A stretch of DNA of 29,687 bases from a virus, in the IMG/VR virus record IMGVR_UViG_3300032093_013413, positions 1-29,687 of that record; one strand, given 5' to 3'. Below are positions 23,321 to 29,687 of the stretch, in pieces. Each line of letters opens with the position of its first letter. The first letter of the stretch is position 1. The notes under the pieces were generated by a model. It searched no databases and was not told where the DNA came from. It was given only the letters and a program-made list of their open reading frames with translations. The translations under genes and the position numbers were made by a program.

Positions 23321-23941
23321 CTATGACTTGATCAGGTCTTTGAATTCTTGGGCGATTACCGGCCGGGCTTTCTCCAGGGCGGGACTCATGAACGGCCGCC
23401 GGGCAATTCGCACCCGCTTGCGCCGCTGGCCGCTGCTGACTCGCCGCTTGAGTGAGCCGTCGGCCAGCTTTCGCCGGAATGCTTCCAGCTGTTTGCCTTT
23501 GGCCGGGCGTCCTTTTCTTGCTGGGAGGCTGGGCTCGAAAATGGTCACCTCCGCCGAGCCGCCATATTCAAGCGTCGCCGGGGCGTCTCCCTGGATGTCG
23601 AATTTCACGGGCCCGGCCACCACGGACTGAGTGGCTGGGTCGTAAGCGAACAGGATTCCCTTCTTGAGAGTCCCCTTTCGCACGCGTGGAGCCTCGCCCG
23701 GCTCGCTCGATTTGAAGGGCAAGTCTTCCCGCTTCCGGCCGCCCGCTTCCCAGAGGGCCAACTGGGCCGGACTCAGTTCGCTCTCGCGCAGCCGCCGGGA
23801 CTTGCGCATCAGCCGCCGAGCCGCTTTACGTACAAACCCGCCGACTCGCCGCAGCGAATCGACGCGGCCCTTTTCGACCGCTTCCAGAACCTTCATCCGG
23901 TCGAGGAAGAATTCCTTGGCTTGCTTAAAGGTCAGCTGCAT
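23321..23941 (-). CDS. HK97 gp10-like tail completion / neck protein
   Basis: The 206-aa, strongly basic protein has an N-terminal helix (LTFKQAKEFFLDRMKVLEAVE), a central part with many Arg/Lys, and the tell-tale C-terminal RPFMSPALEKARPVIAQEF of HK97 gp10-type proteins, which join head and tail or complete the tail end. The central insertion (about 55-130) is longer than in HK97 gp10. ATG at 23941 is chosen because the longer frame (from 24037) translates the end of the preceding gene. The 5' end overlaps that gene by 17 bases. Confidence 0.75.
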   Translation of the reverse strand: MQLTFKQAKEFFLDRMKVLEAVEKGRVDSLRRVGGFVRKAARRLMRKSRRLRESELSPAQLALWEAGGRKREDLPFKSSEPGEAPRVRKGTLKKGILFAYDPATQSVVAGPVKFDIQGDAPATLEYGGSAEVTIFEPSLPARKGRPAKGKQLEAFRRKLADGSLKRRVSSGQRRKRVRIARRPFMSPALEKARPVIAQEFKDLIKS

Positions 23942-24137
23942 CGTCGTCCGGTTCCTGAGGAGGGGATTGCAGTTTGGAACGGATGGCTGAGACGGCGAAC
24001 TCGATCGGCCGATCGTCTGGCCAATTGGGCTGGACACTCAGCCCGATTTGCCGCGCGGTCCCGGCGGTAATCGCCACCAGCTCCGTTTGGCTTAGGTTCG
24101 TAAGGGCGGCCGAGAGAATGGCAGTCACGTTTTCCAT
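23925..24137 (-). CDS. Small phage protein of unknown function
   Basis: A 70-aa frame starting at ATG 24137 (MENVTAILSAALTNLSQTEL). It has a helical N-terminal half and an acidic end (EPDDDAADL). The longer frame starting at 24188 would run into the protease gene and looks like a shadow. It lies between the secreted protease and the gp10-like gene and overlaps the latter by 17 bases, so it is probably translated with it. No family recognised. Confidence 0.5.
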   Translation of the reverse strand: MENVTAILSAALTNLSQTELVAITAGTARQIGLSVQPNWPDDRPIEFAVSAIRSKLQSPPQEPDDDAADL

Positions 24138-24150
24138 AAAGGTCGGGGTC

Positions 24151-25209
24151 CTATTTGAGGAGTCGGGACAATTCCGCCAGCACCGCAATCAGTTTTGGCC
24201 AATCCTCGCCCAGTTCGCTGCGGAGCTGCCGCTCGGCAGGTCCAATCTCCGGACACTGGGGACTCGGCGGGGGCTCGGGGCTACTGCCGAGATCCCAGAT
24301 GGGGTAATCGCTGAGCGAGCTCGTTTCGCGATGGTAGCCTTCAATCAGTTCGACGCCGGCTGTCGAGGCCGGAATCATCATCCCTGGCACCCTCGCCGGT
24401 CCGTCGGTGTTTTGCTGCTGCGACTGGCGGTAGATGGTCGCCGTCTTCTGGCCGGCTCCATTGCCGCCGATGGTCCAGGTCAGCAGGCCCTTTTGCGTTC
24501 CGTCCTGCACGACGGCCGAGCCACTCTGGCCGCCAATCGAATTCGGCTGCCAGTACCAGATGCTCCCCAGCTGCAGCGTGCGGCAGAGCTGGCCGCTGGG
24601 TACCTCGCAGCGGGGGCAACCCCAGGTTCCAGTCAACTTCCGGGAGTCGGGGTCGGTCGTCGAGAGCTTGATTGGCTCCAGCCCCTGCATGCAGCTCGGG
24701 TCAGCCTTGAGTAGCGCCCAGTCAGTCGAGGTCTTGCTGCTGTAAGCCGCTTCAATCACCCTCGCCTGAAACCGCTCGGTCGCCGAGCCGTCGGCCAGCA
24801 GCGCTTCGCAGCTCACCATATGTCCAATTCGCGAGCCAACTACGTGGGCGTTGGTCAGGATGTAGATGCCAGTCGAATCCCGGCCGCAGAGCGAGCCGGT
24901 TCCGCAGGAGTTGCCGTTGAGAATTCGCACTGCCCGCTTGGTCCAGGCGCGAAGTTTGGCTTCCTCCGCCGCGCTGACCGCGTAACCAGCCGGTCCCCGT
25001 AGGGTCTTGTACCAGGCGGTTGAGGCCTCGTCCGCCTTGGGTTCGACCGCATCCATTGGGATCGGCTGAATCGCCGGCGAGGCAATGACGATTGGCGGGT
25101 GGCAAACGCCTCCCGGACAGGGGGTTAGGATTTGCCGACGAAATAGCTGAGCGTCCGCCGGTGCTGAGACGGCCAGTAATAGAAGCAGTGAAACGAATTT
25201 GAGGGCCAT
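24151..25209 (-). CDS. Secreted trypsin-like serine protease
   Basis: The 352-aa protein has a signal peptide (hydrophobic run FVSLLLLLAVSAPADA, cleavage near residue 20) and a chymotrypsin-fold protease domain. The triad is visible: His122 in LTNAHVVG, Asp163 in STDWALLK and Ser229 in GGQSGSAV. Cysteine pairs (CPGGVC 31-36; CPRC 198-201 with Cys209) may form disulphides, fitting an exported enzyme. The C-terminus has a Pro-rich linker and a helix ending LAELSRLLK. The ATG at 25209 is preferred because it places the signal peptide at the N-terminus; an upstream ATG (25263) would add 18 residues. A protease exported from the cell is not part of a normal tail module, so it is probably cargo: host-cell modification or envelope processing are guesses. 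Confidence 0.8.
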   Translation of the reverse strand: MALKFVSLLLLLAVSAPADAQLFRRQILTPCPGGVCHPPIVIASPAIQPIPMDAVEPKADEASTAWYKTLRGPAGYAVSAAEEAKLRAWTKRAVRILNGNSCGTGSLCGRDSTGIYILTNAHVVGSRIGHMVSCEALLADGSATERFQARVIEAAYSSKTSTDWALLKADPSCMQGLEPIKLSTTDPDSRKLTGTWGCPRCEVPSGQLCRTLQLGSIWYWQPNSIGGQSGSAVVQDGTQKGLLTWTIGGNGAGQKTATIYRQSQQQNTDGPARVPGMMIPASTAGVELIEGYHRETSSLSDYPIWDLGSSPEPPPSPQCPEIGPAERQLRSELGEDWPKLIAVLAELSRLLK

Positions 25210-25323
25210 TGGGGGGCTCGCAGGGTCTTGTTTGAAACAGAGAAGTTTTTGGACTTGATTCATGGGGTAAGTTAAAATCTCGCTTGTTAAATCGTTCGCG
25301 AATCAAACTGTTGGGAGTTGTGT

Positions 25324-25512
25324 ATGGTGAAGCTCACATCCGACTACTGCGCTGGCATGATGACTGGCTGCGGAATTGCCATGTTCTTGCTCGCACTTGG
25401 AGTTCAAAGCCAATTTTTGAAATCCGACATCATGGTGAACTCAGGAATCATTTTTGCTGGATTGGCTTTGGTATTGGGCGGCGGGGGAATAATGTTGCGC
25501 AAAAGAAAGTGA
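25324..25512 (+). CDS. Small two-helix membrane protein, opposite strand
   Basis: A 62-aa protein starting at ATG 25324, with GGAG (25313-25316) at good distance. It shows two hydrophobic segments, about residues 10-28 (AGMMTGCGIAMFLLAL) and 38-56 (VNSGIIFAGLALVLGGGG), and a basic C-terminus LRKRK. Topology suits an inner-membrane hairpin. It is the only plus-strand gene inside the leftward phage operon, diverging from the protease gene, so it has its own promoter and is a typical 'moron'. A holin-like role is possible given size and two helices, but no lysis enzyme is near. No family recognised. Confidence 0.55.
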   Translation: MVKLTSDYCAGMMTGCGIAMFLLALGVQSQFLKSDIMVNSGIIFAGLALVLGGGGIMLRKRK

Positions 25513-25516
25513 ACGC

Positions 25517-25915
25517 TTAACTGAACAGGTCAATCAGCATGGTGACGAATTTGAGGATCGACTCCTGATTGGCGATGATGAACTTGATGAAGGCAAAGAA
25601 TTGATCGCCGGCCGCAACTTCCGAGGCGACTTCATCGAGTTCGCTGCCGTACCGGATCGCAAGGTACTCACAGAGCGCCGCATCCTTGGCTGCCCGCCGC
25701 AGTTTGGCCGCCTGTAGGGGCCGGAGCCGGCTCTGGTCGGCCAGTTGATTCAGCGCGACCTGAAAGGCGAGTATCCGCTGACGCTCGATGCTCGGTGAGC
25801 TTGGCTGGGATTCGGGAGCCTCGGCAATGACCGAAACGGCTGAGATGTTTTCCTGAGCACAGGCGACTGCGGGAATCAGACAAAAGGCGAGAAGCAGAGG
25901 CAGCAGATTTTTCAT
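25517..25915 (-). CDS. Small exported protein (signal peptide, possible lipoprotein)
   Basis: The 132-aa protein begins MKNLLPLLLAFCLIPAVACAQ, a clear signal peptide; the AVAC sequence could act as a lipobox with Cys19 as the lipid-bearing residue, or cleavage could fall after the following AQ. The mature part is acidic and Ser/Pro rich, then helical (AFQVALNQLADQ, AAKLRRAAKDAALCEYLA), ending in a hydrophobic segment (FFAFIKFIIANQESILKFV). ATG at 25915 is preferred over the upstream in-frame start at 25945, which would run into the neighbouring gene. It converges on the plus-strand membrane gene. No family recognised; a spanin or envelope factor is one option. Confidence 0.6.
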   Translation of the reverse strand: MKNLLPLLLAFCLIPAVACAQENISAVSVIAEAPESQPSSPSIERQRILAFQVALNQLADQSRLRPLQAAKLRRAAKDAALCEYLAIRYGSELDEVASEVAAGDQFFAFIKFIIANQESILKFVTMLIDLFS

Positions 25916-25919
25916 GGGG

Positions 25920-26354
25920 CTATTCCAAACTGAGAAAGGTGGCAATCAGGACGGTGTGGAAGGTTCGTTTCCCTTCCAGGAGCTTCCAGTCAAACGTCTG
26001 GATTTCGGTGCGGGCCAGATTGAACCCGGCGACCTGTCGGGCACTGGCGTAGAGGAACTTGTCGAGCCGCTCGGCTAGTTCGAGCAGCCCATCCACTTCG
26101 TTTTCGCTTTCCAGCTTCTTGATGATCTGGATCGCGATGCGGGTCGTTCGCTCGATGTCGCGGCGGGTCTTGGGTGCTCCCGAGATCGCCCCGGGGGCGA
26201 CGTTCACGGTCAAACCGGAGACTTCGTCGAGGTCGTCCGTCAGGTACCAAACGGCACTGGGCGTAAAGCTGGGCCAGCTCCCGGCCGGTGCCGGAACCCA
26301 GCCAGCAATCGCGGCGACGATTCCATCGCGGAGGGCTTTGGTTTCACTGGCCAT
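25920..26354 (-). CDS. Phage neck / tail-terminator-type protein
   Basis: The 144-aa protein has an N-terminal helix (ETKALRDGIVAAIAGW), a strand-rich middle (GLTVNVAPGAI) and a helical stretch EVDGLLELAERLDKFLY with a strand-rich end (RTFHTVLIATFLSLE). This is the shape of tail terminators and similar connectors, and it follows the other neck gene with an 11-base overlap. No catalytic motif. The assignment rests on size, predicted fold and gene order. Confidence 0.55.
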   Translation of the reverse strand: MASETKALRDGIVAAIAGWVPAPAGSWPSFTPSAVWYLTDDLDEVSGLTVNVAPGAISGAPKTRRDIERTTRIAIQIIKKLESENEVDGLLELAERLDKFLYASARQVAGFNLARTEIQTFDWKLLEGKRTFHTVLIATFLSLE

Positions 26355-26706
26355 TGGCTACCTTCCGAACGTGAATCCGAAACAGCTCATCGGTAATCCG
26401 GCGAAAGCAGGGCTCGTCACCCAGCAGCTGGACTTCATAAGTCCCATCAGCCGCGACCACGCGGTCGCCGACCTCTGGGAGGAAAGGCACGGCCGCAAGC
26501 TGCAGCCGGTCGCGGTGGATAATCCAGTCGATTTGCACACTGCGGATGAGGCTCCCGTCTTCCCCCTCAGACTCAAAGACCTCGCGGCCTTGCGTCGCGT
26601 CGGGGATCGCGATGGGACTCGCGCCCCGGTAGTAGGTCACCGCCTGCCCAGCCGCGCTCGGCAGCTGCCTGGACAACCAGTTCATTCCATCGGTCAGCAG
26701 CGACAT
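26344..26706 (-). CDS. Phage head-tail connector / head-closure type protein
   Basis: The 120-aa protein has a helical N-terminus (TDGMNWLSRQLPSAAGQ) and a beta-rich body, with VTYYRG, SVQIDWIIHRDRLQL and PEVGDRVVAADGTYEVQLLG. The DRI/V-type turn followed by alternating strands is usual in head-closure and connector proteins. It lies between the decoration protein and the terminator-type gene, and overlaps the latter by 11 bases. The function is inferred from position and shape. Confidence 0.55.
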   Translation of the reverse strand: MSLLTDGMNWLSRQLPSAAGQAVTYYRGASPIAIPDATQGREVFESEGEDGSLIRSVQIDWIIHRDRLQLAAVPFLPEVGDRVVAADGTYEVQLLGDEPCFRRITDELFRIHVRKVANGQ

Positions 26707-26710
26707 GGGA

Positions 26711-27055
26711 TTAGGCCGCCGGATCGTGGAGGAATTCGACTGTCTGTCCTGCGGCTGAGGCGGAGCTGTTGGGGAGCAGCCACCCCAGCGGCTTGTTGCC
26801 GGTCGCCGTGACCGTCACGCGGTTGTTGGTGTTGTCCCAGAAGACTTTTGCGCCGGCCGAGATCGCTCCGCCCGCCAGTCCGCTGTAGACCCCACCGCCG
26901 GCAGCTACCGCGCCGAGGATGTTAGCCGGGATTGCCGTGTGACAAATCAGGTTCAGTTCTCCGACCACGACGATCTGCCCGGCCGGAACTGCCGCGGCCG
27001 GGGTGTAGTCGAGCATCACCGGATGCCCGCTGCGAAAAGTGACTTCAAGGGCCAT
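26711..27055 (-). CDS. DUF2190-type capsid decoration/cement protein
   Basis: The 114-aa protein has the DUF2190 pattern: PAAAVPAGQIVVVG near the N-terminus, an Ala/Gly-rich centre with GVYSGLAGGAISAGAKVFWD, and TGNKPLGWLLPNSSASAAGQTVEF. Proteins of this kind decorate or cement the capsid surface and lie next to the major capsid gene in many siphophages. Here it follows the protease-capsid fusion by ~31 bases. The family assignment is firm from the motif pattern; the virion role follows from it. Confidence 0.85.
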   Translation of the reverse strand: MALEVTFRSGHPVMLDYTPAAAVPAGQIVVVGELNLICHTAIPANILGAVAAGGGVYSGLAGGAISAGAKVFWDNTNNRVTVTATGNKPLGWLLPNSSASAAGQTVEFLHDPAA

Positions 27056-27086
27056 GAAATAACTCCAGGTAGTTGATTAGTTTCGG

Positions 27087-29222
27087 TTACGCGATGCCTT
27101 TGCTCTTCACGCCGGCTCGCCACTCCTGCTTGGCCACGCCAAAGTCGAAGTAACCCCGCATCGCGATGCCGAGCGTGTCGAAGTCGGCTTCGGCCTCTTC
27201 GATCACGGGAGTTTGCTGGCCGTTGAGAAACACGACTTCAATCGTCGCCAAGTCGTTCGGGTCGGCGAGCAGGTACCACGCCGTCTGTGAACCACCGAAC
27301 GCTGCATTTCCGACATAGGCTGACACCTCGGGGCGGTAGCGTCCGGCGAAGACGTTGATCGCCATGTTCTTGCCGGCCGAACCGGTGATCAGTCCGGTCG
27401 AGTTGAACAGTTCGCGGGCCGTGACGCTGTTGCTGGAGGCGACCAGCAGGATTGCCGGCGTCAGGCCGAGCGGATTCCCCTTGGGATCGACCTGGTCCAT
27501 GAACATCTGCTCGGCGGTCTGCAGCGAGGAACTCTGCAGGTTCGTAGCCGCTCCCTCGAAGTAGTTCTTGCGGGGCGTGGTGAAGAAGGTCGAGTTTGTG
27601 TTGAACTCGTTCCAGAAGACCTCGTTCAGCTCCAGGGCTGCTCCCCGGCCAATCTTCTGGGCCCGGGTGCTGAGCGCCCCGAGGTCGTCGTTGATGATGT
27701 CCTGTCGCGTGAGCGAGAGAATCTTGCCGTAGGTTTCCGCCTTGTTGGAGAAAGATTCCTCCTCAAAGCCGGCGTGCTTCAGCCGCCCATCGGGACCGAC
27801 CCGCTCGAACTTGGCATCTTCAATCAGCCGGAAGCGGGTCACGGTTTTGAAGTCGTTGACCTGTCCAATTGCGGCAATCGAACGCCAGACGCTTTCCACC
27901 GCATTGAAGCTCGACAGGAGCAGCTTGTTGCCGGTATTGGAGAGGATGCCCGAAATCTCGTGCATCGTGAACGCGGCCCGGAGGAAGTCGCGAGAGACTT
28001 GCCGGATCGGCCCGGGGGGAACCGGAAACCCGGCGGCGCTGGCCGCCATAATCAGCAGCCGTTGCAGACCCACGCCTGTGCGGTACTGTTTGTCGGCCGC
28101 GTCGAGCGTGCGGACATCGAACCGCTGCTCGCGGTCGGGCAGCTGGGCGCTCTTGGCCACGGCACACTCCAGAACGCTGAGGTTGCCGGAGAAGTCCTGG
28201 GCGACGTGAATCGCCGGACTCGTGGGCCGCGAGGCGCGAAGGGCTTCGAGTTCGGTCTTCTCCGCGCTCCAGCCTTCGCGGATGGCGTGAGCTTCGAGGC
28301 TGGCGACTTCCTTGCCGTCGATCCGGGCGGAGGAAATGCCGTACTTCGCGCAGACCAGCTTGATGCTGCTGGTGCGGTCGGCTTCGGCTGCCTGAATCTC
28401 GCGGACCTGTTTTTGAATGGACTGGGCATCGACTGCTGCTGCGACCGGCTTGGGGGACTTGGCTGGTTCCTCGTCCGCGTCGTCCGAGTCATCGTCCGGC
28501 AGGTCGGCTCCGGTTGCCTCGAAGGCGGACTGGAGGATGTCGAGCTGCGTGCCGGTCAGGTTCTGGGCGTCAAATCCGTTTGCACTGAGCCACTGGGAAA
28601 ATTCCATCGAACGATGCTCCTGGGGAGAGAGAGAGGCGGCAATCGAGGCAGTGGTGTTGTCATCGGCTCCGAGTGCCGCGAAAGAGATTTCTCGGAGAGA
28701 TGTCCTGCGGGCGACGTAGACCGGGCCCGAGACGTTGCGTCCATTCACCTTGACCGTGTTGCCACGATCGACGAATTCGAGTTGCTGGACCTCCGCCCCG
28801 ATGCTCGCCTGCCACGGGAAGCCGTTGTCGCCCAGGGCAGTCACCTCGGAGGCCGCCGCGCTGATGCCGCTGACTTTTCCCGAGACCTTGATCGTCTGGG
28901 CCGTGACGGAGATCTTCTCGCTGTGTCCGACGATTTGAGCCGCGTCGTGCGAATAGAGAATCGGCCGGGTCTGCGAGCGGACTGTCATGCCCGCGAGGTC
29001 AACGACTACGGGCCAGTAGTAACCGGCGACGGTCATCTGACCGCCTGTGTAGGCCGTCATCGAGAAAGCGCGGACCTTCGGCCGCTGGCCTTCGGCAGAA
29101 GGATCGGCAGCGGTGAGCTGCAGATCGGCTATCTGGCTGGTGAGCGTAATTCGCTGGGGACCGTTGGCAAAAAGCCGCTGCTTACGCGGCTGCCTGGTCC
29201 GTTGTCGCGTCTTCCGTGGCAT
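27087..29222 (-). CDS. Fused prohead protease and major capsid protein
   Basis: The 711-aa protein combines two functions usually encoded separately. Residues ~45-200 look like an S78-type prohead protease: PILYSHD (His92), VGHSEKI, and WQASIGAE with Ser140 as candidate nucleophile, followed by SLREISFAALGA. An acidic, Pro/Ala linker (about 238-265, DDDSDDADEE) and helical region (to about 390) would be the scaffold-like delta domain. Residues ~390-711 resemble Mu gpT-type major head subunits, with NEFNTNSTFFTTPRKNYFEG, AILLVASSNSVTARELFNS and DFDTLGIAMRGYFDFGVA. The enzyme presumably cuts itself from the capsid part during maturation. The ATG at 29222 overlaps the portal end by 41 bases. An internal Met206 (MEFSQWL) may be an alternative start. 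Confidence 0.85.
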   Translation of the reverse strand: MPRKTRQRTRQPRKQRLFANGPQRITLTSQIADLQLTAADPSAEGQRPKVRAFSMTAYTGGQMTVAGYYWPVVVDLAGMTVRSQTRPILYSHDAAQIVGHSEKISVTAQTIKVSGKVSGISAAASEVTALGDNGFPWQASIGAEVQQLEFVDRGNTVKVNGRNVSGPVYVARRTSLREISFAALGADDNTTASIAASLSPQEHRSMEFSQWLSANGFDAQNLTGTQLDILQSAFEATGADLPDDDSDDADEEPAKSPKPVAAAVDAQSIQKQVREIQAAEADRTSSIKLVCAKYGISSARIDGKEVASLEAHAIREGWSAEKTELEALRASRPTSPAIHVAQDFSGNLSVLECAVAKSAQLPDREQRFDVRTLDAADKQYRTGVGLQRLLIMAASAAGFPVPPGPIRQVSRDFLRAAFTMHEISGILSNTGNKLLLSSFNAVESVWRSIAAIGQVNDFKTVTRFRLIEDAKFERVGPDGRLKHAGFEEESFSNKAETYGKILSLTRQDIINDDLGALSTRAQKIGRGAALELNEVFWNEFNTNSTFFTTPRKNYFEGAATNLQSSSLQTAEQMFMDQVDPKGNPLGLTPAILLVASSNSVTARELFNSTGLITGSAGKNMAINVFAGRYRPEVSAYVGNAAFGGSQTAWYLLADPNDLATIEVVFLNGQQTPVIEEAEADFDTLGIAMRGYFDFGVAKQEWRAGVKSKGIA

Positions 29223-29687
29223 TAGACGGTTGAGTTGCCTGCGAAGGGGTCTCAGGGCTCAGGTTCAGCTGCTGCATCAGTTCCAGTTCTCTGGCTCGCT
29301 GTCGCAGCTGCTGCTCCCAGTCTTTACCTTGCCGCGCGTATTCTTCGGCGAGGGTCGTCGTGTGATTGCGGAGGCGGGTTTCCTGGGCACTCGCTTCCTT
29401 GGTCGGGTCCACATGCTCGGCTCCGTCCCAGAACCACTGGCGATCGCTCGCCCAGTCGCCGTAGGGACCAGCCGGAAGCAGACCCGGAACCAGCGAGGCT
29501 TCGTCGAGCCACGCTTGAAAGATCTTGCTCAGGACAATCGACTCAAGCGCGTCCTGCTCGACCCGAATCGATTTGAAGTAGACCTGATGGTCCAGACGCC
29601 CGGAGGCGTAGTTGTAAGATGCCGAGTTGCAAGCGGCGACGTTGAACGGCATGTTCAAGCAGCGTGCGATTTCATTGATCAACTCTC
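29182..29687 (-). CDS. Phage portal protein, lambda family (5' part beyond the window)
   Basis: Only the last ~168 residues are visible; the frame is open through the right edge. The segment RCLNMPFNVAACNSASYNYASGRL matches the lambda-type portal pattern (a 'NYSSARxAL'-like box) and QWFWDGAEHVDPTKEASAQ matches the Trp-Asp-Pro-Lys box just before the C-terminus. The portal forms the ring at the capsid vertex through which DNA enters and leaves. The tail is Gln/Thr/Ala-rich. It overlaps the capsid fusion start by 41 bases. The apparent TTG start at 29682 is only where the window ends, not the real start. Confidence 0.85.
   Translation of the reverse strand, partial: ELINEIARCLNMPFNVAACNSASYNYASGRLDHQVYFKSIRVEQDALESIVLSKIFQAWLDEASLVPGLLPAGPYGDWASDRQWFWDGAEHVDPTKEASAQETRLRNHTTTLAEEYARQGKDWEQQLRQRARELELMQQLNLSPETPSQATQPSNATEDATTDQAAA

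Noticed and set aside
27774-29225. 483-aa plus-strand open frame opposite the capsid fusion
   Set aside because: Shadow of the capsid gene: high Arg/Gly/Asp content and no recognisable motif. Long antisense frames are expected in GC-rich coding DNA.
1-29687. CRISPR array or transposase/insertion sequence
   Set aside because: I saw no regularly spaced repeats of 20-50 bases, no transposase-like frame and no terminal inverted repeats.

Overview
The window looks like the integrase-proximal part of a temperate tailed phage (or a prophage) that carries a block of host-defence genes. The structural genes point to a siphovirus-type particle: a lambda-family portal, a protease fused to the major capsid protein, a DUF2190-type decoration protein, an HK97 gp10-like protein, a tail tube, tail chaperones and a tape measure. 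The high GC of the structural half and the style of its tail proteins and exported proteins suggest a Planctomycetota host. That host call is an inference from gene style, not from a marker gene.

Layout, left to right. Positions 1-312 hold an attachment-site region: the 3' half of a tRNA-Arg(CCU) gene (minus strand, 175-218) flanked on both sides by copies of TTGTAACCAA(A)T. This directly precedes a tyrosine integrase (313-1569, plus). A minus-strand gene (1641-2987) encodes a TerB-like / PH-like / HNH nuclease fusion. It lies between the 3' end of the integrase gene and a second, broken copy of an integrase 3' end (about 3204-3370). Next, all on the plus strand, come an Mrr-type restriction endonuclease (3590-4660), a complete type I restriction-modification operon in the order hsdR-hsdS-hsdM (4986-10566), and a three-gene unit made of an 80-aa unknown protein, an anti-phage dCTP/dCMP-deaminase-type protein (10979-12580) and a 69-aa overlapping protein.

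From 12779 to the right edge almost every gene is on the minus strand, so the phage genes read from right to left: portal (cut by the edge), protease-capsid fusion, decoration protein, two neck-like proteins, an exported trio (small secreted protein, plus-strand two-helix membrane protein, trypsin-like protease), two small or connector proteins, tail tube, overlapping tail chaperones, a lectin-like protein, tape measure, a distal-tail candidate, three tandem paralogous tail-tip or fibre proteins, and two small virion-type proteins. The defence genes converge on the end of this late operon.

Taken together, integrase plus att site, then defence cargo, then the tail end of the late operon is the arrangement expected for accessory ('moron') cargo between the lysogeny end and the structural module of a prophage. 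The most interesting items are the apparently double-armed att site, the integrase remnant that brackets the HNH gene, the TerB-PH-HNH protein itself, the small genes flanking the deaminase, the three-paralog tail-tip array, and the lectin-like gene placed before the tape measure.
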